DNA of 64,000 nt, from positions 1 to 64,000 of the forward strand of contig JAXLWZ010000009.1 of NCBI GenBank assembly GCA_046328225.1, written 5' to 3'. Shown here in pieces: positions 1-9,400 of this stretch; position 1 is the first letter of the stretch, and every line of letters starts with the position of its first letter. The notes under the pieces were generated by a model. It saw only the letters and a list, made by a program, of their open reading frames with translations, was not told the origin of the DNA and did not search any database. The DNA is from Amarobacillus sp046328225 (GTDB taxonomy: Bacteria > Chloroflexota > Dehalococcoidia > Tepidiformales > Tepidiformaceae). A program made the translations under genes and the position numbers.

Positions 1-452
1 GGCGAGGGCGTGATCGCCCAGGTGGCGCCCTGGAAGAGATCGAGCTTGCCCGCGCCCGGCCCGCTGATCTCGCGGCCCGCCATCGGGTGGCTGCCCACGA
101 AGTTGACGTGCTCGGGCAGGAATTCGGCCGCCCAGCGCATGATGTCGGCCTTTGTCGAGCACGTATCGGTGATGATCGCGCCTTCGGCGAGGTACGGCAC
201 CGAATCCTGCAGGATCTGGCGAGCGGCCATCGTCGGCACCGCCACGATCACCAGCCCGGTGTCCTTCAGCGCCTCTTCCAGCGACCCCGCTTCGCGGTCG
301 ATGGCGCCGAGCTTCTTCGCTTCGCGGACATGGCCGCGGTTCTTGTCGATGCCGACGATCTCGTACTCACGGTCCTTGCGGGCAGCGAGCCCGAGGCCGA
401 TGGAAGTCCCGATGAGACCTGTCCCAATGATGGCGATGCGCGCACGCGCCAT
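1..452 (-). CDS. tyrA: Prephenate dehydrogenase (TyrA family), 3' end cut by window edge
   Basis: The first 150 residues are visible; the C-terminal dimerisation half lies outside the window. The N-terminus is a Rossmann fold with the GTGLIGTSIG dinucleotide loop. It is followed by the family motifs DTCSTK and GSHPMAGREISGP, which bind NAD(P) and prephenate. The enzyme makes 4-hydroxyphenylpyruvate for tyrosine synthesis. The ATG lies 23 nt downstream of the HD-domain gene on the same strand, so it is probably third in an operon with the M50 protease and HD genes. The family call is firm. Whether it uses prephenate or arogenate cannot be told from this half. Confidence 0.93.
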   Translation of the reverse strand, partial: MARARIAIIGTGLIGTSIGLGLAARKDREYEIVGIDKNRGHVREAKKLGAIDREAGSLEEALKDTGLVIVAVPTMAARQILQDSVPYLAEGAIITDTCSTKADIMRWAAEFLPEHVNFVGSHPMAGREISGPGAGKLDLFQGATWAITPS

Positions 453-475
453 GCCGCGATTCCCCCGGTTGGCGT

Positions 476-961
476 TCAGCTCTCCGCGTCCGCCTGTTGG
501 AGCAAGGCTAGCATAGTGTCGTTTCCCGGGGGGCCGTGATGGTTCAGCGTCAGTTCAACCACCCGTTCCGGCGCCCCCCGCGCCTTCAATTCCGCCGCGC
601 CCGCCGATGAGTGGTCGCGCGTTCGCGCCAGCGCCCGCCGGATCGCGAAGCGAGAGCGCGGCTGCGCGAAGCGGCCGGCCAGGCCCGTGGAGTCGGCGAC
701 GACGTAGACCGCGCGGTCGATGCGGCGCTGTTCGCCTTTGCCGATGTCGTGCAGCAGCGCCGCCGCGATGAGCTCCCGGTGCGAATAGCCGCGCGTCAGC
801 AGCCAGCGTGCCGTCGCCGCCGCGTGCACGATGTCGCGCGGGTGTTGCCGCGCGAAGAGCACGAGAAGGTCCGGTTCGAGGTACTCCCGCGCGAGGGCGA
901 AGTCGCCCGCGGTCGGAGTTCGGCCGGCATCGAGGAACTGGCGCGCGCGGTGGGGGATCAC
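476..961 (-). CDS. HD-domain phosphohydrolase-like protein
   Basis: A 161-residue protein read from a GTG that overlaps the stop of the upstream protease gene (GTGA, 4 nt), so translational coupling is likely. It carries an HD metal-binding signature (ALLHDIGKG near residue 72) with further histidines at HAAATARWL, TRDHS and NHHGPP, as in small HDIG hydrolases that act on nucleotides or phosphoesters. The substrate is unknown. A longer reading frame reaches position 1078, but that part only shadows the protease gene. The HD call is good; the specific function is not known. Confidence 0.8.
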   Translation of the reverse strand: MIPHRARQFLDAGRTPTAGDFALAREYLEPDLLVLFARQHPRDIVHAAATARWLLTRGYSHRELIAAALLHDIGKGEQRRIDRAVYVVADSTGLAGRFAQPRSRFAIRRALARTRDHSSAGAAELKARGAPERVVELTLNHHGPPGNDTMLALLQQADAES

Positions 962-1647
962 AACAACGCTTCGGCGACGTGGTCCACGAACGGGCCCATG
1001 ATGTCGCCGATCGGATTGATCGCCCCGCCGGTCAGGAACGACAGCGCGAAGAAGAGCATCAGCAGCCCTGGGCCCCACGGCGCCAGCGCATCGAGCCCCC
1101 GCGCCACCGGCCCGGGGACGATGCCCTGGACCACCGTGAAGCCGTCCAGCGGCGGAATCGGGATGAGGTTGAACACGCCCAGCACGATGTTGAGGCTGAG
1201 GATCGCCGAGACGAACAGGTCACCGGGCGCGGCGTACCGCAGCACGTTCAGCGAGTACGGGTTGACGTAATCCACGATCCCCATGCGAATGACGAACGCC
1301 GCGATCAGCGCGAAGACCAGGTTCGAAAGCGGCCCGGCGCCCGACACAATCGCATACCCGACCCGCGGCCCGTAGCGCAGCTGGCGGGGGCTCACCGGCG
1401 TGGGCTTTCCCCAGCCGAAGCCGACCAGGAAGAGCAGCGCCGTCCCCAGCGGGTCCAGGTGGCGCAGGGGATTCAGGTTTACGCGGCCCTGCCGGGCGGC
1501 GGTGCCATCGCCCAGCTCGAGGGCAGTAAGTGCGTGGCTGAATTCGTGGAAGGCGATGCCCGTGATCACGGCGACCGCGTAGGCCGCCAGGATCGCGGCG
1601 AAGCCTTCCGGATTCTGGCGAAGGGCGTCGAACCCGAAAATGAGCAT
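958..1647 (-). CDS. Site-2-protease-like (M50) membrane metalloprotease
   Basis: A 229-residue polytopic membrane protein. The zinc-binding motif HEFSH lies in the second hydrophobic segment, and NLIPIPPLDG near the C-terminus matches the NPxPxLDG third ligand motif of the M50B rhomboid-like/site-2 class. Family members cut transmembrane substrates. The ATG at 1647 was chosen over the upstream ATG at 1722 because family similarity begins at LIFGFDALRQ and a possible extended -10 (TGcTACGAT) sits just before it. It is the first gene of the run leading to the HD protein and TyrA. Confidence 0.85.
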   Translation of the reverse strand: MLIFGFDALRQNPEGFAAILAAYAVAVITGIAFHEFSHALTALELGDGTAARQGRVNLNPLRHLDPLGTALLFLVGFGWGKPTPVSPRQLRYGPRVGYAIVSGAGPLSNLVFALIAAFVIRMGIVDYVNPYSLNVLRYAAPGDLFVSAILSLNIVLGVFNLIPIPPLDGFTVVQGIVPGPVARGLDALAPWGPGLLMLFFALSFLTGGAINPIGDIMGPFVDHVAEALL

Positions 1648-1656
1648 GCGCCCCGG

Positions 1657-1665
1657 ATCGTAGCA
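1657..1665 (-). promoter_or_regulatory. Candidate extended -10 for the M50-HD-tyrA operon
   Basis: On the minus strand TGcTACGAT is an extended -10 element ending 9 nt before the ATG at 1647, which implies a leader of only a few nucleotides. No convincing -35 was seen. Confidence 0.3.
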
Positions 1666-1735
1666 CAGCGAAGGTTCGCATCCGTGGAATCCCTTCGCGC
1701 CCGCCTCCACCAGCCAAATCAATTGTTACCACTGA

Positions 1736-1764
1736 TTGACGAGACGTGGAGTGGTTGTTACGTT
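1736..1764 (+). promoter_or_regulatory. Candidate sigma-70 promoter for the beta-propeller genes
   Basis: TTGACG and TACGTT are separated by 17 nt, and TGt directly before the -10 makes an extended -10. It lies in the divergent gap between the M50 gene and the first beta-propeller gene. Confidence 0.45.
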
Positions 1765-1821
1765 CGGCCCGTGCGGGCGTTGCCCGCGCGTCGGTACTGC
1801 GGGGGTACCGGACTTCCGAGC

Positions 1822-2973
1822 ATGTGGCCGGGCGCCGTCGAGATGCCTGGCCGGCGAAGCCGCCATCTGGTGGCGCTAGCGCGAGGTAGCCGAGTGTACG
1901 TGCCCCGGGCATCCCAGGGTTTCCACATTCCGCGGCTCAGGCTCCCCTTCGTTCCGCTCGCGGCGGTCGGCGTGGTCGTCGTCGCGTGGGCGGCGCTTTC
2001 CGTGCGCCCTACCGGCCACGACGCCCTCCTTCCTCAGCCCATCGTCACCGATGTTCACAGCGTGGCCTACTTCGAGCGTGCTCCCGGCGCCGACCTCCTC
2101 ATGGTCCGGCGCGCGGCCGGCGGGGCTTCGGCCCGCTCCGTCGCGACGTTCCCCCGGTATCTCGATTTCGGCGCCCGCGGTTCGGCCTCGCCCGCCGGCG
2201 ATACCGTGGCCGTGCTCTCCGTCGGCGACCGTCCCACGACGGCCGCGGCGCTCACGCTTGTCGATCCCGCGTCAGGTGCGATGCGCGTGGTCCCCGGCGG
2301 ATTCCAGTACCTCTCCCCGGTGGCGTGGTCGAACGATGGTCAGCGTCTCGGCGTGCTCGCGTTTTCGGCGGCGAACGAATCGCCGGTGGCGGTCGAAATC
2401 GATACCGCGAGCGGCACCATAGCCGCAGTCCACCGCTTCGACGCCGCGCTCGAGGCAGCCCCCGTCGGATTCACGCCCGATGGCCGCCGCATGCTCGTCA
2501 TCGTCGTCGATGGCGGCGGTTCGAGCCTCTGGTCCGTGGCCGCCGGCGAGGCCGTACGACTCGCCACCCTGACCCCGGGCCTTACCCGCGATTGGACGCT
2601 GAGCAGCGATGGCTCGAGGCTCGCCTTTGTGGAGCGCGCCGGCGTGGGCGGGCGGCGCTACATCGGCCGCGTACTCACGCTCGCGACCGGGACAGTGCAG
2701 CGCGCGCCCGGCGATGGCGACCAGCTCGGCGCCGTCTGGCAGCCCGGGACGTCGGCGGCCGAGTTCGGCGGACCAGGCGGGTCGCTCCAACTTGCGGCCA
2801 GCGGCGACGGCTATGTCGTCCCGCGCGCATGGTCACCGGACGGAACCACCCTCGTCGCCTCGGTCTTCGAAGGCGGAGAGGCGCGGACAGAAGTGATCAA
2901 AGGCAGCGAGTGGCGCATGCCGCTCGGCTCGAACGAGGCCGCCTTCATCGGCTGGGTGAGGGACCTCGAGTGA
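1822..2973 (+). CDS. Membrane-anchored TolB/WD40-like beta-propeller protein (paralogue 1)
   Basis: About 383 residues from the ATG at 1822. A single transmembrane segment near residues 45-63 is followed by an extracytoplasmic domain of repeated blades of the SPDG/SNDGQRL/SSDGSRLAF type, as in TolB-like propellers. The open frame runs far upstream (to 808), but that part is antisense to the M50 gene and is not coding. The start is uncertain: a GTG near 1894 would place the anchor closer to the N-terminus. It shares a TRDWxLSxDGSR block and the QLG.VWxPGT block with the next gene, so the two are tandem paralogues. Function unknown; a periplasmic scaffold or sensor is possible. Confidence 0.75.
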   Translation: MWPGAVEMPGRRSRHLVALARGSRVYVPRASQGFHIPRLRLPFVPLAAVGVVVVAWAALSVRPTGHDALLPQPIVTDVHSVAYFERAPGADLLMVRRAAGGASARSVATFPRYLDFGARGSASPAGDTVAVLSVGDRPTTAAALTLVDPASGAMRVVPGGFQYLSPVAWSNDGQRLGVLAFSAANESPVAVEIDTASGTIAAVHRFDAALEAAPVGFTPDGRRMLVIVVDGGGSSLWSVAAGEAVRLATLTPGLTRDWTLSSDGSRLAFVERAGVGGRRYIGRVLTLATGTVQRAPGDGDQLGAVWQPGTSAAEFGGPGGSLQLAASGDGYVVPRAWSPDGTTLVASVFEGGEARTEVIKGSEWRMPLGSNEAAFIGWVRDLE

Positions 2974-2986
2974 TGGCGCCGGGAGG

Positions 2987-4096
2987 ATGCCGCGGATGAC
3001 TGCATTGCCGGGCTACGCCCCGCGACGGGCTCACGTCCCGTACTGGCTCATTGCCGCGACGCTGGCGGCCGCCTTCATCGCGGTCATGCCGATCATCGCG
3101 GCCATCGTCACGGGAACGAGCGCGGGCACGCCCACAGCCTTCGCCTCCGCGCCCGCCGGTGAATACGCCGTCGTGGTCCGCTCCGAGGAGGCGTTCGACG
3201 TCGTGTTCGCGGCGCCCGCCGCCGGTGGCGACCCGGTCGAAGTCACCCGCGTTCCGCATCTCCCGGGATACGGGATCAAGGGTCAGACGTCGCCCGACGG
3301 CCGACTCGTCGCGGTGCTGGTGCCGGATGCGGGCTCGGCCGCGAACCCGGTCACGTCGCTCGCGGTCATCGACCTCGAATCCGGCGCGTCCGTGCGGCTC
3401 GCGAACGCCGTCGATGACGCGCTTCCGCCGGTGTGGACGCGCGATGGCGCCCGGGTGGTGTTCACGCGCTCGGCGCCGTCGGGCTCGCTGAGCACCGTGT
3501 CGGTTCGTTCCATCCCCGCGCGCGGCGGCGACGAGCGCGAGGAGTTCGCCGCGACAGCGCTCGGCGTCTATCCCTTCGGCGTGACCCCGGCGGGGGCGCT
3601 CGCATCCGTCGTCATCGACGCGCGCGGCTCGACGCTCGTGGCCGGCGGCCGCGAGGTGGCGCTGCTGAGTTCGCAAATCACGCGCGACTGGAAGCTCAGC
3701 CCCGATGGCTCCCGCGTCGCCTACATTGAGACCGATCTCGCGAACGGCCTTTCGTACCATGCGAGGGTGTTCGCGCTTGATGGTGCGGGGAGCGCGACGG
3801 CGCAGGCCCTGAGCGCACAGGGTCAGCAGCTCGGTGTCGCCTGGCGGCCCGGCACCGGCGAGGCCGTCTTCGGGCACGAGCCGTCCACCAACGGCGGCTC
3901 GGCGTCCGCGCAGGCGCTCACCGCAGCCGGGTTCGAAGTGCCGCTTTCGTATTCCGCCGGCGGTACCGGGGCCGTCCAGGCATGGAGCGGGTCGTCGTTC
4001 GCCGAACCCGGCCAGATGCAGCTCACGCTCGTGCGCGACGGCCAGCGCGTCGCCCTGGGCGCGGGGATGAGGTTCCTCGGATGGTCGGCGCGCTAG
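2987..4096 (+). CDS. Membrane-anchored TolB/WD40-like beta-propeller protein (paralogue 2)
   Basis: 369 residues; an ATG three codons later (2996) is also usable. One hydrophobic segment (about residues 20-42) precedes propeller blades containing SPDGRLVAVL, TRDGARVVF and SPDGSRVAYIE. It begins 13 nt after paralogue 1 ends, and the two align best in the blade reading TRDW(K/T)LS.DGSR. Its last codons overlap the next gene, so the three form one transcription unit. Function unknown. The neighbouring secreted lysozyme-like gene hints at a cell-envelope role, which is inference. Confidence 0.75.
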   Translation: MPRMTALPGYAPRRAHVPYWLIAATLAAAFIAVMPIIAAIVTGTSAGTPTAFASAPAGEYAVVVRSEEAFDVVFAAPAAGGDPVEVTRVPHLPGYGIKGQTSPDGRLVAVLVPDAGSAANPVTSLAVIDLESGASVRLANAVDDALPPVWTRDGARVVFTRSAPSGSLSTVSVRSIPARGGDEREEFAATALGVYPFGVTPAGALASVVIDARGSTLVAGGREVALLSSQITRDWKLSPDGSRVAYIETDLANGLSYHARVFALDGAGSATAQALSAQGQQLGVAWRPGTGEAVFGHEPSTNGGSASAQALTAAGFEVPLSYSAGGTGAVQAWSGSSFAEPGQMQLTLVRDGQRVALGAGMRFLGWSAR

Positions 4097-5565
4097 CTCG
4101 GATGGGCGCGATCGGCGCCATCCTGGCCGTGGGCGTGGCCCTCAACCTCGCGCAGCAGCACGCGCCCCGCGCGAATGCATGCGGCGCCGCCGGCCCCTAC
4201 GACTTCGATACCTACGAGCCCGAGAAATACGACCAGGTCTACAGCCGCTCGATCGAGCTCGCGACGGCGGGACGGGCGATCAACGGCGTCTACACCGTCG
4301 CCTCCACCGGCGAGACCGTCGACCTCCGCTACCAGGGCCTGCTCAAAGGCCCGCGCGCGACCCGGACCACGACGCTCGACACGAAACTCGCGATTCCGCC
4401 CACGATCTACAAGTCGATCGCCTGGATTGAGTCCGACTGGCAGAGCGCGTCGTCGACCGTGCCGTACGGCGGCGTGGGCAAGAGCCTCCGCTCCTTCGAC
4501 TGCGGGTACGGCATCGGCCAGATCACCTCGACGATGGGGAACGCGAACGGCAACGCGACGGCGCGCCAGGCCCTTATCGGCACGCACTTCCTCTACAACA
4601 TCGCGGAAGGCGTCCGCATCCTCGCCGAGAAGTGGAACGCCGCGCCGAAGTTCCGGCCCATCGCCGGCGAGGGCGACCCCTCGGCCATCGAGGACTGGTA
4701 CTACGCCATCTGGAGCTACAACGGCTTCGCGTTCATCAATCACCCGCTCAACCCCGTCTTCGACCCCCTTCGTGGCGAACTCTGGAGCTGCGGCAACGCG
4801 GCCGCCCCCAACGCCGAATACACTCGCGGCTCCTTCACCTACCCGGAGAAGGTGTACGGCTGCGTGAAGAACCCGCCCGTGCGCAACAACGCGAAGCTCT
4901 GGCAGCCACAGCTCTTCGAAATGCCGAAATTCGCCGATGAGCGCGTGGCGAAGGCGTTCGATACGAAGAACTACCTGGAGTGCGCCGATGCCGGCTTCGC
5001 CCAGGGCTGCCCCCTCATGGACTACCCGACGACGATTCCCGATCTCAAGGTGGTCACCCACAAGGACACGACGCCGCCCGACCCGTCGGCAACGGCGGCC
5101 GCGTTCCTCGGCGACCCGCGGCTTACCTACCTCGGGCCCACGGCCGTGAGCCTCACCGGCTACGGCGACGGCACGTCAACGACGAGCACCGTGACCGTGA
5201 CCAACGCGGGCGCCGGTATCGGGCCGTATCGCATCCGCACCTCCGTCCCCTGGATTCGCGTCCGCCACCCGAACGACGCGCTCGAACGCTCGCTCGATGG
5301 TGGTGTCGTGGTTGGCCTGGACACCGACGTCGTGACGCAGGCGCCCTCGGGCACGAAGCCGCGCGTCGCCCAGAAGGGGTACGTGAGCACGCTCGTCATC
5401 GCGCTCGCACCGGAGCTCATGCCGCCGGGGCAATCGTCCGGGAAGGTCTGGATCGAGCCGCTTCTCGGTGCCGGGACGGCCTACGAGATCACCGTCACCG
5501 GGACGAACACGGCGGCCACGACGAAGTACCGCTCGTTCGTGCCCGGGCTCGCCGCCGGCAACTGA
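4081..5565 (+). CDS. Secreted lysozyme/transglycosylase-like protein with C-terminal Ig-like domain
   Basis: 494 residues from an ATG overlapping the previous gene by 16 nt; an ATG at 4102 would remove the overlap. The N-terminal hydrophobic stretch (GAIGAILAVGVALNLA) ends near an ANA signal-peptidase-like site. The central domain has IAWIESDWQ followed by DCGYGIGQITSTM, the catalytic Glu and GxGxxQI signature of SLT/lysozyme-fold enzymes. The C-terminal about 150 residues are beta-rich (TVTVTNAGAGIGPY), probably an Ig-like substrate-binding module. It probably cleaves peptidoglycan outside the membrane. The catalytic inference rests on motifs alone. Confidence 0.75.
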   Translation: MVGALARMGAIGAILAVGVALNLAQQHAPRANACGAAGPYDFDTYEPEKYDQVYSRSIELATAGRAINGVYTVASTGETVDLRYQGLLKGPRATRTTTLDTKLAIPPTIYKSIAWIESDWQSASSTVPYGGVGKSLRSFDCGYGIGQITSTMGNANGNATARQALIGTHFLYNIAEGVRILAEKWNAAPKFRPIAGEGDPSAIEDWYYAIWSYNGFAFINHPLNPVFDPLRGELWSCGNAAAPNAEYTRGSFTYPEKVYGCVKNPPVRNNAKLWQPQLFEMPKFADERVAKAFDTKNYLECADAGFAQGCPLMDYPTTIPDLKVVTHKDTTPPDPSATAAAFLGDPRLTYLGPTAVSLTGYGDGTSTTSTVTVTNAGAGIGPYRIRTSVPWIRVRHPNDALERSLDGGVVVGLDTDVVTQAPSGTKPRVAQKGYVSTLVIALAPELMPPGQSSGKVWIEPLLGAGTAYEITVTGTNTAATTKYRSFVPGLAAGN

Positions 5566-5603
5566 GCGTCGGCGGTAAGGGGCCGGGGCGGTAGGCTTCG
5601 CGC

Positions 5604-6419
5604 ATGATTGACTGCGTTTTCCGCCGCGACGGCGAGTTTTTCATTCCCACGGACGGCGCGAGCAGCCCCTGGGGCGCCCGCGCCCTGCACGGTGGCCCGC
5701 CGGCCGGGCTGCTCGCTCGCGCCATCGAGGCCATGGCCCCCGACCCCGAAATGCAGGTCTCCCGCCTCACGATCGACCTTTTTCGCGCGGTCCCGCGGGA
5801 GCCGCTCGCGGTGCGAACCGAGATGGTGCGCGAAGGGCGGCGCATCCTCGCGGTGCAGGCGTCGCTGTTCGCCCAGGGGATCGAGGTTTCGCGCGCCACC
5901 GGCCTGCTCCTGCGCCACACCGAGGTCGAACTCCCCGACCACCATCTCCCGCCCGGAGTGGCGCATCCCGGCCCGGAGGGCTTCCAGACGACCGGCCTCG
6001 CGACGGTCATGGGCGCGGATGGCAACCCCGTGCAGCGAATGTCGTCGCTCCCCGGCTTCCACACACTCATCGAAGTGCGGCGCGTGGGCGGCCGGCCCGG
6101 CAGCGGCCGCGCGACCGCCTGGATTCGCATCCCTGTGCCGCTCGTCGAAGGCGAAGAGACGTCGCCGCTCGTGCGGCTCGCGGCCACATCGGACTTTGGG
6201 AACGCGCTCGGCAGTATCCGCGCCTCGGCCCAGACGGGCTTCATCAATGCCGATATCACGCTCTATGTGCACCGCCTTCCCGTGGGCGAATGGATCTGCC
6301 TCGACACCGTGGGCGCGGCCCAGCCGCATGGCGTGGGGCTCATGCAGACGACGGTGTATGACGCCGAAGGCAGCGTCGGGCTGGTGGCGCAGGCCGTCCT
6401 GGCGAATCAGCGCGCCTAG
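5604..6419 (+). CDS. TesB-like acyl-CoA thioesterase family protein
   Basis: 271 residues, a double-hotdog-sized protein. HGGPPAGLLARAIE near residue 30 is the conserved start of the first hotdog fold, and LAATSDFGNALG in the second half corresponds to the active-site region of TesB/acyl-CoA thioesterase II relatives. It would release fatty acids from CoA esters in the cytoplasm; the natural acyl group is unknown. Its TAG stop shares the palindrome CTAG with the stop of the convergent dnaE2 gene. Confidence 0.8.
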   Translation: MIDCVFRRDGEFFIPTDGASSPWGARALHGGPPAGLLARAIEAMAPDPEMQVSRLTIDLFRAVPREPLAVRTEMVREGRRILAVQASLFAQGIEVSRATGLLLRHTEVELPDHHLPPGVAHPGPEGFQTTGLATVMGADGNPVQRMSSLPGFHTLIEVRRVGGRPGSGRATAWIRIPVPLVEGEETSPLVRLAATSDFGNALGSIRASAQTGFINADITLYVHRLPVGEWICLDTVGAAQPHGVGLMQTTVYDAEGSVGLVAQAVLANQRA

Positions 6420-9400
6420 CCCCAGTTGTGGCCGCCCGGCGCCTCGATCCGCCCGGGGAGCGGACAGCGGCGGAAGCTCTCGGCGATCAGGTTCGGGAAG
6501 CCGCTCTGCTTGTTGTCCACACGCCCCCGGATGATGACGAACGGCGTCGCCCGCACGAGTTCCCGCTGCCGCTCCTGCAAGGGCGTGTAGACGACGACGT
6601 TCGCGAGCCCGAACTCGTCCTCCAGGAGCATGAACATCACGCCGCTCGCGGTTTGCGGGCGCTGCCGCGTGACCACCATGCCCGCCATCTCGATGCGCAT
6701 GCCCTCGGGCAGCCGGTTGGGGTTGTGCGGCCCGCCCAGGTGCCGCGTCGTGAGGATGCCCTCGTGCAGGAGCGGCCGCACGAGCGCCATCGGGTGGCTG
6801 GCATCGGTCATGCCGAGCAGTTCGTAATCCCAGGCGAGCTCCTGCCATGCCCCCAGCTCAGGCAGCTCCGCCATGTCCTGCCCGGTCGGCAGCGGGAGCG
6901 CGGCCTGCAGGCTCGCAGTCGTCTTGCGGCCTCGTCCCTTCAGGGGCAGCCCTTCGCGGCGGGGCAGGGCAAGGAGCCCGAGTTGCCATAACAGTTCGCG
7001 CCGCTCGAGCCCGAAATCGTCCAGCGCCCCCGCGCGGATGAGCGCCTCCCCTTCGCGCTGGTCGAGCCGGGCGCGCGTCATGAGGTCGTGCAGCGAGCGA
7101 TAGGGCCCGTGCGCCCCCCGCTCGGCGACGATGCGCTCGGGGAGGCTGAGCACGCCGTTCGTGCCCCGGGCCCGCCGCGCCATCCATCCGCCGCCCAGCC
7201 CGCGCACATGGTCGATGCCGAGGCGGATGTTCTCCTCCTCGGGCCATGCCCCCGGGTGGCTGCGGTTGATATCGGGCGCGAGCACATGGATCCCGTGCCG
7301 GAGCGCATCGCCCGTGAGCACTTCCACCGAATAGAACCCCATGGGCTGCGCGTTGAAGAGCGCGCAGTAGTACGCCGCGGGGTAGTGATACCGCAGCCAG
7401 CACGATTCGTACGCGAGGAGCGCGAAGGCCACGGCATGGCTCTTCGGGAAGCCGAAGGCGGCGAACGCGGACATCCGCTCGAAGGCGATCTCGGCGGCGG
7501 CGCGGCTGATGCCCTGCCGCTTCGCGCCCTCGAAGAACTCCTCCGCGAGCGCCTGCATCGCCTCGGCCGAGCGCTTGCGGCTCATCGCCCGCCGAAGCCG
7601 GTCAGCCTGCCCGGGCGTGAACCCCGCGACCGCGCACGCGATCTGCAGGACCTGGTCCTGGTAGAGCACGTGCCCGAGCGTCTCCGCCATGCAGTGTTCG
7701 AGCACCGGGCCGAGTTCAGGGTGCCCGTAGTCGATATCGACGTGCTCCCCGCGCGCGCGCCGCTCGCGGTACTCCATGTACGGGTGGAACGCACCGGCCA
7801 CGATCGGCCCCGGCCGGATAATCGCGACCTGCACCGCCAGGTCGTCGATGTTCGCGGGGCGGGTGCGCGGCAGCGTCTGGATCTGCGCCCGGCTCTCGAT
7901 CTGGAACACGCCCATCGTGTCCCCCTCCTGGATCGAGGCGAAAATCTCCGGGCTGTCGTGCGGCACCCGCCCGAGGTCCACGCGGACGCCGTTCACCTCC
8001 TCGACGATGTCCAGGCAGTCGCCCACGGCCGAGAGCATGCCAAGGGCCAGGAAGTCGATCTTCACGAAGCGCGCGTCATCCACCGAGTCCTTGTCCCATT
8101 GGCACACCCAGCGGCCATCCATGCGCGCCGGCTCCACGGGCACGACCGAAGAGAGCGGCTCGGCGGAGATGACCACGCCGCCGACGTGCTGCCCAATGTG
8201 CCGGGGGAAGCCCGCCGCGGCGTCGGCCAGCGCGATCAGGTCCCGCCAGATGGGCGCATCGACCAGCTCTTGCAGTTCCGGGACGTGCTCCATCTCCGTC
8301 GCGATTTCGCGGGCGCTGGAGTACATCCCCCCGAGCTTGTTGAGCTTCGCGAGCACCGGTTCCGGCAAGCCCAGCACCTTCCCGAAATCGAGCACCGCGT
8401 TCTTGAACCGGTAGGTCGGGAAGGCGGCCACGATCGCGGCGTGTTCCGGGCCGTAGCGGTCGTAGATGCGCTGCAGCAGCACGTCGCGGATGTCCCGCGG
8501 GAAGTCCAGGTCGATATCGGGCAGCGAATGCAGCTCGTCGTTCAGGAACCGCTCCAGGTAGAGCTGGTTCTTCACGGGGTCGATGTGCGACAGCCCGATC
8601 AGGTAGCAGACGATGGAGCTGACCGACGATCCCCGCCCGCGGCCGACGGGGCGTTCGTCCGAAGGCAGGTCCTTCGCCCGGCCATGCAGCTCGTGGGCGA
8701 TTTCGTTCACCAGCTGCAGGATGTCCCAATAGACGAGGAAGAAGCCGGCGAGCCCGTGCTTCTCGATCAGCCCGAGCTCCCGTTCGAGGCGCTCGCGCGC
8801 GTCCGTGCGAACCGCCTCCCGTTCGCGCGGGCCGTACTTGCGCTTGAAGGCACGCTCGCAGATGCCCCGGAGAAAGCTATCGAGCGTCGCGCCCTCGGGC
8901 ACCGGGTAGTCCGGCAGGCGATAGGGCAGGTCGGTCGTGAGGTCGAACGCACACCGCGCGGCGATGGCCGCCGTGTTCGCGACCGCGCCCGGGAAGCGGG
9001 CGAAGCGGCGCTCCATCTCCTCCCCGCGCTTCAGAAAGAACTCGGAGTTCGGCCGCCGCACATGGTGCGAACTATCGAGCGTGAGGCGGTGCCGGATGGC
9101 CACCAGCGCGTCGTTCAGCCGGTGCCGTTCGCGAACGTGGTAGTGCGCATTGTTCGTCGCCACCACCTCGATGCCCAGCCGCTCCGCCAGCGCCGCCAGC
9201 CGCCCGGCCCGTTCGTGATCGCCGAAGACATCGTGGTCCTGGAGTTCGATGTAGAAGTTCGCCGCGCCGAACGCGTCGCGGTACTCGGCGGCGAGCGCTT
9301 CGGCTGCCTGCCGCTCTCCGCGCTCAAGCAGCACCCCGACGCGCCCCTCGCGGCAGCCCGAGAGCACGATGAGCCCCTCCCGCCATTCGAACAGCCACCC

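Noticed and set aside
808..1821. Long plus-strand open frame continuous with the first beta-propeller gene
   Set aside because: It runs antisense to the M50 and HD genes, is Arg/Pro-rich, and shows no family similarity; it is a shadow in GC-rich DNA.
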